Assembly: GCA_963733765.1 (NCBI GenBank)
Contig: CAVTEI010000003.1
Span: 1,736,001-1,800,000 of the forward strand
DNA length: 64,000 nucleotides
Source: DATKAS01 sp963733765
GTDB taxonomy: Bacteria; Actinomycetota; Acidimicrobiia; Acidimicrobiales; DATKAS01
Direction of reading: 5' to 3'
Below, in pieces: positions 1 through 9,273 of this stretch. The translations under genes were made by a program, and so were the position numbers. The notes below the pieces were generated by a model. The model had not been told where the DNA came from. It was given only the letters and a program-made list of their open reading frames with translations, and did no database searches. How positions within the stretch are numbered: the first letter of the stretch is position 1; each line of letters starts with the position of its first letter.

Positions 1-1
1 C

Positions 2-313
2 CTCGAGGTGCTCGCGATCGCGCTGGATGTCACCGACGCGCATCTCGAGGACCAGCTGGTCGAGCTCGCGGGCGTCTCGGAACGCGCGGCCGCCGACATC
101 CGCCGTCGCCTCGTCCGCCGCCGCACGCCGACTCGCTTGGCTGCGCTCGCGGTCGGGATGCTCGCCGCAGTGCCCGTCGTACACCTCCGCGGACAGCATC
201 ACAGCGAACCCCAGCCGCCACCGACGCCCACCCTGGCGACGACCAAGGGCGCTGAGTTTCCTGTCGAGATCGGCGAAGCGCTCGTCATCGAGCGCGACCC
301 TCTGCAACCCTGA
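2..313 (+). CDS. Single-pass membrane protein, 5'-truncated
   Basis: The 5' end lies outside the window: the frame is open from base 2, and the first possible start inside is GTG at 8. About 35 charged helical residues are followed by one hydrophobic segment (about residues 42-60 counted from the GTG) and a Pro/His-rich tail of about 40 residues ending at TGA 311-313. A cytosolic helix, one membrane span and an exported tail would fit an anti-sigma-like or other single-pass protein, but no motif fixes the family. The gene is on the same strand as the lipoprotein gene downstream. Confidence 0.45.
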   Translation, partial: LEVLAIALDVTDAHLEDQLVELAGVSERAAADIRRRLVRRRTPTRLAALAVGMLAAVPVVHLRGQHHSEPQPPPTPTLATTKGAEFPVEIGEALVIERDPLQP

Positions 314-375
314 CGAGTCGCATCAACAGCCCGCGCGGCTGGACTCGCGTCGCACCGCTCCACCATGCTCTCGCC

Positions 376-972
376 GTGCCCCGTCGCTTTCTGATGCTCG
401 CTGTCGCCTCCGCACTGGCGTTGTCGGCATGTGGTGGAGATGACTCCGGGAACGCGCTCCCTCAGGCGGCCGACGCTGACCTTGCTGCTGCGCACGTCAG
501 CGGGCCCTGGACGGTGACGATCACGATCGACACCCAGGAGCCGCCCGTGCTCGACGACGCGATCGCAGTCGGTGACGTGCTCGAGCGCCACTTCGTGCTC
601 GGGAACGGCTGCAATGTCGACACGAGCGACTGCAGCGTGAATCGGGAGTCGGCCGCCGGCCAATCGTCCGAGACGTGGACGCGCCAAGGCGCCGTCCTCA
701 CCTACCGCGCCGAACTGCCGGTGTCTTTGCCGTGCGAGGTCGACGGCGAAGAGAAGTCGACGGAGCACACAGTGCGCGCGACGATCACGCTGACCATCAC
801 CGACGCGATCCTGCTCGGCGACGAGTGGACCGCGACCGAGATGGCATACGCCCGCGACGCCGAGCTCGTTCCGATCACCGAGGGATGCCCGACCGGAACC
901 CAGACCGAGAGCGGCACCGCCGTCCCGGGCACCGCCGTCCCCGACACGACCGTCCCCGACACGTCCGACTGA
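376..972 (+). CDS. Putative lipoprotein of unknown function
   Basis: The 198-residue product starts with a typical lipoprotein signal: MPRRF, a hydrophobic stretch, then the lipobox LSAC with the acylated Cys near residue 19, followed by GGDDSG. It is therefore expected on the outer face of the membrane. The body is rich in Thr and acidic residues and has two likely disulfide Cys in a GCNVDTSDC segment. The C-terminus is a low-complexity Thr/Val/Pro tail (GTAVPGTAVPDTTVPDTSD). I recognise no enzyme motif. GTG at 376 is chosen because it places the signal peptide at the N-terminus. Confidence 0.7.
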   Translation: MPRRFLMLAVASALALSACGGDDSGNALPQAADADLAAAHVSGPWTVTITIDTQEPPVLDDAIAVGDVLERHFVLGNGCNVDTSDCSVNRESAAGQSSETWTRQGAVLTYRAELPVSLPCEVDGEEKSTEHTVRATITLTITDAILLGDEWTATEMAYARDAELVPITEGCPTGTQTESGTAVPGTAVPDTTVPDTSD

Positions 973-980
973 TTCGGCGG

Positions 981-2576
981 TCAGCTCGACGAGCGGTCGC
1001 GGAGGCGCTTGCCGATCAGCTCGCGACGCTTCTGGAGGTCGCGGTACGTGAGCGTCTCCGTCGACGTGTCGACGCCGAACGAGGCCTTGACTCCGTCGAG
1101 GTCGAGGGGGACATCCATCGGATGGATGCCCATGTCCGCGGCGAGCCGGTCACCATGGTGCGTCGCGAAGTACGCGGAGATCGCCGTGATCTCGGCGAGC
1201 AGATCCAGGTCCGGGGCGAGCCGGGCGATCGCGCCATCCAGGAACACCATGTTCTTGACGTACAGCATGAGCTCCTTCGGCATACGGGCGCCGTAGCCGA
1301 GCAGAGCCTTGACGATCCTCTGGATCTCGTGGACCAGCTCCTCCCCGGACAACGTCGTCGGGTCGACCGGAGGTTGGTCGAGGCGGAGGTCGCGGACGAC
1401 CGCGTCGATGTCGGTGTCGGGAGGCAGCGCCCCGAGATCGCGGAGCGCGGCGAGCTGCCCCTTCACGTCGTTCGTGGTGGCGCCCATCATCAGCCGGAGG
1501 AACGCGAGCCGGCGCGGCTCGGTGAGCCGGCCCACGATGCCGAAGTCGAGGAGCGCGGTGCGCCCGTCGGGCAGCACGAAAAGGTTCCCGCCGTGCAAGT
1601 CGCCGTGGAAGACGCCGTAGATCATCGCCCCTTCCATGAAGGCGATCATCCCGGTGCGGATCACCGCGGTGGTGTCGATGCCGGCGCGACGCATGCTCTC
1701 CACGTCATCGAAGGCGAAGCCGGACAATCGCTCCATCACGAGCACACGTCGCGTCACGAGTCGGGGGTGCGGACGCGGCACGACATAACCGCGCTGACCG
1801 AGCTCCGCGAGCACCCGCGCGACGTCGAGCATGTTCTGCGCCTCGAGGCGGAAGTCGAGCTCTTCGGAGATCGTCTCTGCGAACAGCTCGACGAGTGCCG
1901 GCGGATTGGCGAGCGCGGCGATCGGGATGCGACCCACCAGATGTGGCGCGAGCCACGACATCGCCGCGAGGTCCTGCCGCACGAGGGTGGCGACCTGGGG
2001 GCGCTGCACCTTCACGACTACTTGCTCGCCGGTGCGCAGCGTGGCGGCGTGCACTTGCGCGATCGAGGCCGCGGCAAGCGGCACGCGGTCGAAGGACGCG
2101 AAGACCTGCTCGATGGATCGTCCGAGCTCGTCCTCGACGACCTGTCGCACGGTGTCGAAGGACTCAGCCGGTACTCGGTCGCGACACAGCTTGAACTCGC
2201 TCACGAGCTCCTCGGGGAACAGCCCCTCGCCAGCGGAGATGATCTGCCCGAGCTTGATGTACGTCGACCCGAGGTCGGTGGCCGCGATCCGCAGGCGACG
2301 CGAGATGCCGGCCCGAGAGATGTGCTCGCCTTTGCGCCGCTCCACCAGCGCCCAACCGGCGACGGCGCGTCCGAGCCGGGTGCTGACGCGGGCGAACCGC
2401 CAGCCTGGCGGCACCCGACGCGGACGAGTGAGCCTGGGTACCTCCGCGCGACACGCGGCTCGAATGGCGTCGATGCCTGCGAGCCAGGTCAGCTCGTCGA
2501 GGTCGAGCACCCAGGGTGGATCGTCGCTGAACGCGCCGAACGTCAGGTCACTCGGAGGTTCGGGCGGCGACTGCAT
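981..2576 (-). CDS. ABC1/UbiB (AarF) family atypical kinase
   Basis: The 531-residue protein carries the ABC1 hallmarks: the KLGQ motif (KLGQIISAGEGLFPEEL), an Ala-rich loop and lysine (AAASIAQVHAATL, then VVVKVQRP), the catalytic loop HGDLHGGN and the metal-binding DFG (LLDFGIVGRL). Members act in isoprenoid-quinone or lipid metabolism and are usually membrane-associated. The Ala-rich loop instead of a Gly-rich P-loop is normal for this family and favours ATPase or atypical kinase activity. It is divergent from the PEP-utilizing genes that start at 2681. The substrate cannot be told from sequence. Confidence 0.88.
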   Translation of the reverse strand: MQSPPEPPSDLTFGAFSDDPPWVLDLDELTWLAGIDAIRAACRAEVPRLTRPRRVPPGWRFARVSTRLGRAVAGWALVERRKGEHISRAGISRRLRIAATDLGSTYIKLGQIISAGEGLFPEELVSEFKLCRDRVPAESFDTVRQVVEDELGRSIEQVFASFDRVPLAAASIAQVHAATLRTGEQVVVKVQRPQVATLVRQDLAAMSWLAPHLVGRIPIAALANPPALVELFAETISEELDFRLEAQNMLDVARVLAELGQRGYVVPRPHPRLVTRRVLVMERLSGFAFDDVESMRRAGIDTTAVIRTGMIAFMEGAMIYGVFHGDLHGGNLFVLPDGRTALLDFGIVGRLTEPRRLAFLRLMMGATTNDVKGQLAALRDLGALPPDTDIDAVVRDLRLDQPPVDPTTLSGEELVHEIQRIVKALLGYGARMPKELMLYVKNMVFLDGAIARLAPDLDLLAEITAISAYFATHHGDRLAADMGIHPMDVPLDLDGVKASFGVDTSTETLTYRDLQKRRELIGKRLRDRSSS

Positions 2577-2680
2577 CTTCCGAGTCTCGCAGCCGCGCCC
2601 GCCCTCGCTCGCAACGAGGACGGCTACTCTGCGCCACGCGTCGCGGGGGCGCGAGCAGCGCTGACTGAGGGGGACACGAG

Positions 2681-4407
2681 ATGGTCGAACGCTGGATCGC
2701 GGACAGCGGCCTCAGCGAGCGGTATCCGATCTACACCCGGGCGAACGTGGGTGAGGTGTTCCCCGATCCCGTGACACCGCTCACGCGCGACACCGGCATC
2801 TGGCTCGCCGAGCTCGGGTGGCGCGATGCGTGGGAGCGCGTTGGCGCCTTCGACCACAGCGAGTTCGACCCCGACGAGATCGAGCAGCTCGGCATCACCG
2901 GTGGCTACTGCTACCTCAACGCGTCGTTGATCCGGCTCTTCGGGGAGCGGGCGCCCGGGCTGTCCGCCCAGGCGATGGACGAGCAGTTCTTCGGCACGCA
3001 GCCCGGCATTCCGCCGTACGTGGAGCAACCGGGCGATGTCGATCTCAACAAGACCGAGCGCATCGGCCAGACGTTCGGGTGGGCGTTGACGACCGACGAT
3101 CTGCCTGAGCTGATCGACGATCAGATCGCGACGAAGGTGCTGCGTGACGACCGGCCCGACCTGAGCGCGCTGACCGACCGCGAGCTCGCCGATCGGTACT
3201 TCCACTTGATGGACACCCACTTCCGCGATCTCTTCGCTCACCACATCTTCATCTCCTACATGGCGACGTTGCCGGTCGGCATCCTCAGCGCGATGGCCGC
3301 CGCGGTGGGCGACCCGTCGCTCGTGATGCGCCTCATCGTGGGGCTTGGTCAGGTCGACTCGGCCGCACCGTCGATGGCGATGTGGGACATGGGACGCTTC
3401 GTAGCGGAGTCTCCCCCGTTGATGGCTGAGTTCGACCGTGGCCTCGACGGCCTCCACGACCGGCTGCGCGCGTCTGACGACGAGAGCGCGGTCAAGCTGT
3501 GCGCGCTGCTCGACGAGTTCATCTACGAGTTCGGATCGCGCGGCCCCAACGAGTGGGAGATGCGCTCGCCGACATGGGAGACCAGACCCAACCTGGCGCT
3601 GGCCGCGGTCGACCGCATGCGGCTTTCCCCGGGTCCGCGGCACCGATCGCGCAGAACTCCCGAATGGCGACCGACCGAGAGCAGCTTGTCGAGCAGCTCA
3701 GCGAATCGCTCGCCGGCGATCCGGCCACGCAGGGTCAGTTCCTCGCCGCGGTCCGCGCCGCGCAGGTGTTCCTGCCTGGACGCGAGCGGACGAAGACGAA
3801 CAACATTCGCATGGTCCACGAGGCTCGCATGACGATGCGCGAGCTCGGCCGCCGCATGGTCGAGCGAGGCGCATTCGACGAGATCGAAGACTTCGGGATG
3901 CTCCGGAAGGCCGAGTTCGACGACTTCCTCGCGGACCCTCACGCATTCACTCACACGATCCGGGCGCGCCGGGCCCAGTACGACGAGCTCTCCGCGCTCG
4001 AGCCTCAGTTCGTGTTCGTCGGCGAGCCCGACTTCCCCGACGCGTGGACCTCGCGGGCTGCGAACAATGTCGCGCAGCTGTCGTCGGGGGAAGTCCTCAC
4101 GGGGCTCTCCGGCTGCCCCGGGGTCGCAGAGGGCCGCGCGCGGGTGATCCTCGACTCGCACGACCCGACCGCGCTCGAACCGGGCGACGTGCTCGTCGCG
4201 CCGATCACCGATCCGTCCTGGACGCCGCTGTTCGTGCCGGCCTGTGCCGTCGTCGTCGATGTGGGAGCGCTGCAGAGTCACGCGGTGATCGTGAGCCGCG
4301 AGCTGGGCATCCCGTGTGTCGTCTCCGCGACTGGGGCGACGCGGGCGATCCCCAATGGTGCGCTGGTACGCGTCGACGGTCTGGCGGGAACAGTGACGGT
4401 GCTCTGA
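2681..4407 (+). CDS. PEP-utilizing-enzyme family protein, copy 1 (one frame break)
   Basis: About 575 residues split over two frames; the reading frame changes near 3624-3640, after AAVDRMRLSP. The N-terminal half starts at ATG 2681 behind a purine-rich GAGGGGGACACGAG and contains YPIYTRANVGEVFPDPVTPL, the region that follows the ATP-grasp domain in PEP synthase and rifampin-phosphotransferase-like enzymes. The C-terminus is the swivelling phosphohistidine domain: GCPGVAEGRARV, then QSHAVIVSRELGIPCVV with the candidate phosphorylated His. No ATP-grasp domain is present. It is a tandem paralogue of the next gene, overlapping it at TGATG. The break looks like a sequence indel because the downstream sequence matches the paralogue. 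Confidence 0.8.
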
Positions 4408-6152
4408 TGGAAGAGCGCTGGATCGCCGACACCGTCCCGAGCGAGAAGTACCCGATCTACACGCGGGCGAACGCGGGTGAGGTCATGCCCGACCCGGTCA
4501 CGCCAATGTCGTCCACCCTCGCCATCCCCACCGCGGGCGAGCAGGGGTGGCGCGACGCGTACGTGAAGGCGGGCTCGTTCTTCTACGACGAGTTCGACCC
4601 CGACCGTCCCGACACCGTGGGCGTCTTCGGCGGATACCTGTACCTCAACATGTCGATGACGCGGCTCTACGGGCTGCGCACGCCGGGGCTCTCGCCCGGA
4701 GATGGTCGACTTCCAGTACTTCGGCGACATGCCCGGCATCACGCCTTACGCAGAGGAAGCGCGTCCCGACGACGAGAACGAGCTCGCGACGCAGCTGCTG
4801 CAGAAGTACCTCGACGAGCTGTTCACACGCGATGACCTTCCCGAGCTCCGCGCCGACCGCGATCAGGTCGACCGGCTCATCGCTCGTCGCCCCGACCTCG
4901 CCGAGCAGACTGACCAGGAGCTCGTCGACTACGCCCGCAGCTTCTTGCCGCTGTACCGGCGGCTGTTCTGCCGGCACATCCTCACGTCTGGCGCTTCGGG
5001 CATCGGCATTGGCACGGTTGCGGGAGTGTTGGCCGCCATCGACCAGCCCGAGCTGATCATGACCCTCGTCGCCGGGCTCGGTGACGTCGACTCTGCCGCG
5101 CCGTCTTGGTCGATGTGGGACATGTCGCGGATCGTCAAGGGCTCGCCCGATCTCACCGCCACGTTCGACGAAGGCAGCTCCGGCCTCGCCGCTCGACTCG
5201 AGGCTCTGGCGGAGGCGGGGAACCCCTCGGCGGAGGACTTCGGGAAGCTGTTCGGCAGCTTCATCGAGCGCTTCGGGCGCGGGGCCCGAACGAGTGGGAG
5301 CTGCGGAGCAAGACCTGGGGGATCGATCTCGACGCGCCGCTCGCGGCGATCGACCGCATGCGGTTCGCACCCGACGACGAGTCGCCCCAAGCGCGCACTG
5401 ATCTGCGTGTCATCGAGCGCGAGGCCGCCACCGACTTCGTGCGCGAGCTGATCGCCGAGGATCCCGAGGCCTCGGGCACGTTCGAGGTGGGTCTGCGCTG
5501 CGCGCACCTCTACAACGCGGGGCGTGAACGCACCAAGACGAACAACGTCAAGATCGTCCACGAGATGCGCCTGGCCCTTCGAGAGCTCGGCCGCCGAGCC
5601 GTCGACCGCGGCGATCTCAGGAGCATCGAGCAGATCTTCATGCTCGTCGACAACGAGCTCGACGACTTCGTCGAACGGCGTGTCGATTTCCGCGAGCTCG
5701 TCGCCGAACGTGAGCGCTACTACCTCTCGCTCTACGACGTCGAGCCACCGTTCGTCACGCATGGTCCGCCGCCGCCCGTCTCGCAGTGGCGCCACCGGGC
5801 CGCCGCGAGCGGCGCGGATCACGCGGTCGCGGGCGACGTGCTCACAGGCATCCCCGGTTGCCCCGGCGTGGCGCGGGGTCGGGCCCGCGTCGTGCTCGAC
5901 CCCACCGACCCGCGCGGGCTCGAACCGGGCGACGTGCTCGTCGCGCCGCTCACCGATCCGTCGTGGACGCCGCTGTTCGTGCCGGCGTGTGCCGTGGTGG
6001 TCGATGTCGGCGCGCAGATCACGCACGCAGTGATCGTGAGCCGCGAGCTCGGCCTGCCCTGCGTCGTCTCAGTCACCGATGCGACTCGCAAGATCGCGGA
6101 CGGAGCGATGATCGAGGTGGATGGCAAGGCGGGAACGGTGACGATCCTCTGA
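4407..6152 (+). CDS. PEP-utilizing-enzyme family protein, copy 2 (two frame breaks)
   Basis: Paralogue of the preceding gene with the same layout: YPIYTRANAGEVMPDPVTPM near the N-terminus, SAAPSWSMWDMSRI in the middle, and the mobile His domain (GCPGVARGRARVVLD, ITHAVIVSRELGLPCVV) at the end. The frame changes near 4699 (one extra base before GAGATGGTC) and again near 5275-5285 inside a G/C run just before GPNEWELRS. Continuous homology across both points argues for indels in the sequence. It also lacks ATP-grasp, so it may need a separate nucleotide-binding partner. The start ATG overlaps the previous stop by one base and its own stop overlaps the CoA-transferase start. Confidence 0.8.
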
Positions 6153-7306
6153 TGCTCGATCACCTGCGCGTCGTCGAGGTCTCGGTGTGGGTCGCGGGGC
6201 CCGCGGCCGGCGGTGTGCTCGCGGACTGGGGCGCCGACGTCATCAAGGTCGAGCCGCCGGAGGGCGACCCGATGCGTCGGCTCTTCGGCGCCATCGGTGT
6301 GCAGCAGACCAAGGTGCCGCCGTTCGAGCTCGACAACCGAGGCAAGCGCTCCGTCGTGCTCGATCTCCGATCCGACGACGGCATCGCGGCGATGTGGAAG
6401 TTGCTCGAGACCGCGGACGTGTTCCTCACGAACCTCCGCGCCGACGCGCTCGAGCGCCTCGGTCTCGACCCGGCAACCGTGCGGGAGCGGCTGCCTCGCA
6501 TCGTGTACGCGAGCGTGACGGGCTACGGGTTGACGGGGCCCGAACGCGGTCGCCCGGGCTACGACATCGGCGCGTTCTGGGCCCGCAGCGGCGCGGCCGC
6601 GACGTTCGTCCCGTCGTCCGAAGATCCGCCCACGATCCGCAGCGGCTACGGCGACCACACGACCGGCCTCACCGTGTTGGCCGGGCTGCTCGGCGCGTTG
6701 CTCGAACGTGAGCGCACCGGCGAGGGCCGGCTCGTCGAAGTGTCGCTCCTCGGCACCGGCATCTACTGCATGGGCTGGGACCTCTCGATCCTGTCGGGCT
6801 TCGGCAAGATCTCGTCGACGAAGCCGCGTGCGCTGGCGCCGGCGCCGCTCGTCAACTCCTACAAGGCCGGCGACGATCGCTGGTTCTGGTTGCTCGGGCT
6901 CGAGGGCGATCGCCACTGGCCGGGCTTGGTGCGCGCCATCGATCGCGTCGACCTCAACGAGGACGAGCGGTTCGCCACGGCAGTCGGCCGCCGCGAGCAT
7001 GGCGCCGCCCTCGTTGCCGAGCTCGACGAGACGTTCGCGGCCCGCACCTACGAGGAGTGGATCGAGCGCTTCGACGCGCACGACGTGTGGTGGGCGCCCG
7101 TGCAGACGTTGCGTGAGGTGCTCGCCGATCCGCAGGCGAACGCGGCGGGCATGTTCGTCGAGATGGCGGGCATCGACGGCGAGCGGTACCGGTCGGTCGC
7201 CACACCGGTGCGCTTCGAGCCGAGCACGGATCACGTCGCCCAGCCGGGCCTGGTGCCCACGCTCGGCCAGCACACCGCCGAAGTCCTGGCCGAGCTCGAC
7301 CTCTAA
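6152..7306 (+). CDS. CaiB/BaiF family III CoA-transferase
   Basis: The 384-residue product has the family III fold from its N-terminus (LRVVEVSVWVAGPAAGGVLADWGADVIKVEPPEGDP split over the first 45 residues), the DNRGKRSVVLDL strand, and GYGDHTTGLTVLAG, where the Asp is the expected catalytic carboxylate that forms the acyl-enzyme anhydride. These enzymes move CoA between carboxylic acids. It shares a TGATG junction with the second PEP-utilizing gene, so the three genes probably form one translation-coupled unit. The CoA acceptor is unknown. Confidence 0.88.
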   Translation: MLDHLRVVEVSVWVAGPAAGGVLADWGADVIKVEPPEGDPMRRLFGAIGVQQTKVPPFELDNRGKRSVVLDLRSDDGIAAMWKLLETADVFLTNLRADALERLGLDPATVRERLPRIVYASVTGYGLTGPERGRPGYDIGAFWARSGAAATFVPSSEDPPTIRSGYGDHTTGLTVLAGLLGALLERERTGEGRLVEVSLLGTGIYCMGWDLSILSGFGKISSTKPRALAPAPLVNSYKAGDDRWFWLLGLEGDRHWPGLVRAIDRVDLNEDERFATAVGRREHGAALVAELDETFAARTYEEWIERFDAHDVWWAPVQTLREVLADPQANAAGMFVEMAGIDGERYRSVATPVRFEPSTDHVAQPGLVPTLGQHTAEVLAELDL

Positions 7307-7311
7307 CCCCC

Positions 7312-7355
7312 GTTTGCTCACTCGACCCCCTCATACGGTGGTTCAGTGAGCAAAC
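7312..7355. terminator. Inverted repeat between convergent genes
   Basis: An 11-base perfect inverted repeat, GTTTGCTCACT (7312-7322) and AGTGAGCAAAC (7345-7355), with a 22-base loop lies exactly between the CoA-transferase stop and the cysQ stop. Its position suggests a bidirectional transcription terminator. No long U-tract follows, as is usual in high-GC actinobacteria. Confidence 0.6.
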
Positions 7356-8100
7356 TCAGCCCCAGAGGGCGGTGAGCACGCTGTCGGCGAGCTCCTTGCG
7401 GCAGATGAGGAGGTCGGGGAGCCACGGGTCGGCGCGGTTGTAGACGAGGGGCGCGCCGTCGATGCGGCTGACGTGGAGGCCGGCGCTGATCGCGACGGCG
7501 GCGGGCGCCGCCGAGTCCCACTCGTACTGCCCGCCGGTGTGGGCGTAGATGTCGGCGTCGCCCGTCACGATCGCCATGGCCTTCGCGCCGGCCGAGCCCA
7601 GGGCGACGATGTCCGCGTCGAGGCGTTGCGCGACGACCATTGCCGCATGCGAGGAGCGGCTGCGGCTCGTGATCACCCGCACCGCGCGTCCGTCGGGCGG
7701 AGGCGGATAGGGCGGGGGATGGCCCGTGTCGTAGACGGTGCCGATCGCGGGCAGGGCAACCGCGCCGACCAAAGGCTCGCCGCGCACGGCCAGGGCGATG
7801 TGCACCGCCCAGTCCGAGCGCCCCGGCTGTCCGTACTCGATTCGTGCCGTCGAGCGGATCGACCACCCACACCCGGTCGGACGACAACCGCGCCGCACTG
7901 TCGCGTCCCTCCTCCGAGAGGATCGCATCGTTCGGACGCGCGGCCGCGAGGCGTTCGACGATGAAGTGATGGGCTTGTGAGTCGCCCTCGTCCATGACCC
8001 GCCATCCCGGAGCGCCGGCCGCAGTGAGCGATGCGCGCAGGTCGACGAGGAGCACTCCCGCGGCTTCCGCGATCGAAGCCGCAAGCTGGTGGTCGTCCAT
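7356..8100 (-). CDS. cysQ: 3'(2'),5'-bisphosphate nucleotidase, CysQ-like (one frame break)
   Basis: Inositol-monophosphatase superfamily. The metal-binding motif VVDPLDGT is followed, in the next frame, by EYGQPGRSDWAVHIALAV; later come GDADIYAHTGGQYEWDSAAP and the end motif SRIDGAPLVYNRADP, the pattern of actinobacterial CysQ. CysQ removes the 3'-phosphate of PAP/PAPS and also acts on inositol phosphates. The frame changes near 7840-7848, right after DPLDGT; homology continues, so an indel is likely. The start ATG at 8100 overlaps the stop of the upstream RDD gene (TGATG). Confidence 0.82.
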
Positions 8101-8615
8101 CAACGCTGTTCTGGTCGTCGGGCCAGGAAACGAAGGTGCGCGGCACGCGCGTCCCAGGCGTAGACGACGGCGGTTCCCGCGATCAGGTCGTGGAGGGCGC
8201 GGCGATCGCGCCGGAAGAGGGCGAGCCAGAAGCCGACGAAGAACAGCACGAAGCTCAACGGCGTCACGAGCACTCGGATGATCGCTTGACGGGTGGTCAG
8301 GGGGCGCCCGTCCTTCCCGACGGCCCGGAGCCCCACGATTGCCATGCCGAGCGTGCGTCCATCGGCTGCGAGCGAGTACGCGCAGTAGAGGAACGCCCAT
8401 GCGGCGAAGGCGATGGACGAGAGCCAGGGCGCATCGCGAAGGGCGACATCCGCGCCGAAGAGCGCGGATGCGAGGTAGTCGAAGACCTTCCCCGCGACAG
8501 CGAACACCCCCAGGATGACCAGCGCATCGATTGCGAAGCCCGTGAGGCGGGTTACGAATCCCGCGTACGTGCCCTGGAGCTCTTCATTGTGTTGGGGTGC
8601 GCTGTCCGCGCTCAT
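8100..8615 (-). CDS. RDD family membrane protein
   Basis: The 171-residue protein starts at ATG 8615 (MSADSAPQHNEE). Residues about 20-30 hold the RDD-type entry (YAGFVTRLTGFAIDALVI), followed by three to four hydrophobic segments, DGRTLGMAIVGLRAV, and a C-terminal RRALHDLIAGTAVVY. This is the usual RDD layout. The family is proposed to act in ion or metabolite exchange at the cell membrane. Start and stop overlap both neighbours by 1-4 bases, so it is an operon with the repeat protein upstream and cysQ downstream. Confidence 0.85.
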   Translation of the reverse strand: MSADSAPQHNEELQGTYAGFVTRLTGFAIDALVILGVFAVAGKVFDYLASALFGADVALRDAPWLSSIAFAAWAFLYCAYSLAADGRTLGMAIVGLRAVGKDGRPLTTRQAIIRVLVTPLSFVLFFVGFWLALFRRDRRALHDLIAGTAVVYAWDARAAHLRFLARRPEQR

Positions 8616-9255
8616 TGGGGCGGAGGCTCTCGGCCCTCGACGACCGAGCTGGGCCCGAGGGCGCCCAGCGCTTCTCGTCTGAGCGCTCGGTCCACCCACC
8701 GGTGAACGAACGAGTCCAGACCGACGCCGGCGCTTCGCGCCGCGTCCACGGCCTCGCTCGCGACTCCCGAGCTCGCACTCGCGATGAGGGGCCCGAGCTC
8801 GGTCCGCTCGACGAGTCCGTTGACGTCCACACTTTCCAGCGCCTTGTTGAGGTCGACCTTCGCGATGATCGCGTCGAGGTCGAGCTTGTCGATGACTGGG
8901 TTGAGGTCCATCGACAGGACGACACCGTTGATGAGGCGGGCCAAGACGAACGGATCGAGTCGGGAGAGGAGCCGAACGAGGTCCAAGCGGTCGAGGAGGC
9001 GATCGATGTCAACTCTGTCCAGCAGCTCGTTGAGGTCGACGCGCTCGATCACCGACTGCAGGTCGAGCCGGTCGAGCACCGCTTGGATGTCGACTCGCTC
9101 GACGACCTCGTCGACGTCGATCGCATTCACGACCGTCGGAGCGACCTCGTTGACGACCGACTGGAGGATCGCGGTCGCGTCCTCCAGCAGCGTGTCGAAG
9201 AATGCGGCTCGCCGCGTCCGCGCCTCGGGGGGCGGGCCGCAGGTTCGAGGCTCAT
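8612..9255 (-). CDS. Nonapeptide-repeat protein next to RDD protein
   Basis: The core is a run of 9-residue units of the form D-hydrophobic-x-x-hydrophobic-hydrophobic-x-R/K-hydrophobic, for example DIQAVLDRL, DLQSVIERV, DLNELLDRV, DIDRLLDRL, DLVRLLSRL, then after a short break DLNPVIDKL, DLDAIIAKV, DLNKALESV. Similar repeats occur in actinobacterial RDD-associated proteins. ATG 9255 lies 18 bases after the stop of the upstream acyltransferase gene, but using it needs one frame change in the G6 run at 9227-9232. Without it the open frame extends into the upstream gene to 9364. No signal peptide is obvious. Confidence 0.65.
8785..9125 (-). repeat. Coding region of nonapeptide (27-base) repeats
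   Basis: Degenerate 27-base units encode the D-x(8) nonapeptides described for the surrounding gene. About seven units are in register, followed by an off-register 7-residue spacer and four more units. At DNA level the units share the GACCT(C/G) and GTCGA words but are not identical, so this is an old protein repeat rather than a recent tandem array. Confidence 0.7.
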
Positions 9256-9273
9256 ACGGCTCGGACGCCCCCG

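Noticed and set aside
675..2774. 699-codon plus-strand open frame across the UbiB-like gene
   Set aside because: Shadow of the minus-strand ABC1 kinase, whose motifs are unambiguous; the shadow is Arg/Asp/His-rich.
4690..5290. Programmed ribosomal frameshifting in the PEP-utilizing gene
   Set aside because: No slippery heptamer or downstream pseudoknot was seen, and comparable breaks occur in many unrelated genes of the window.
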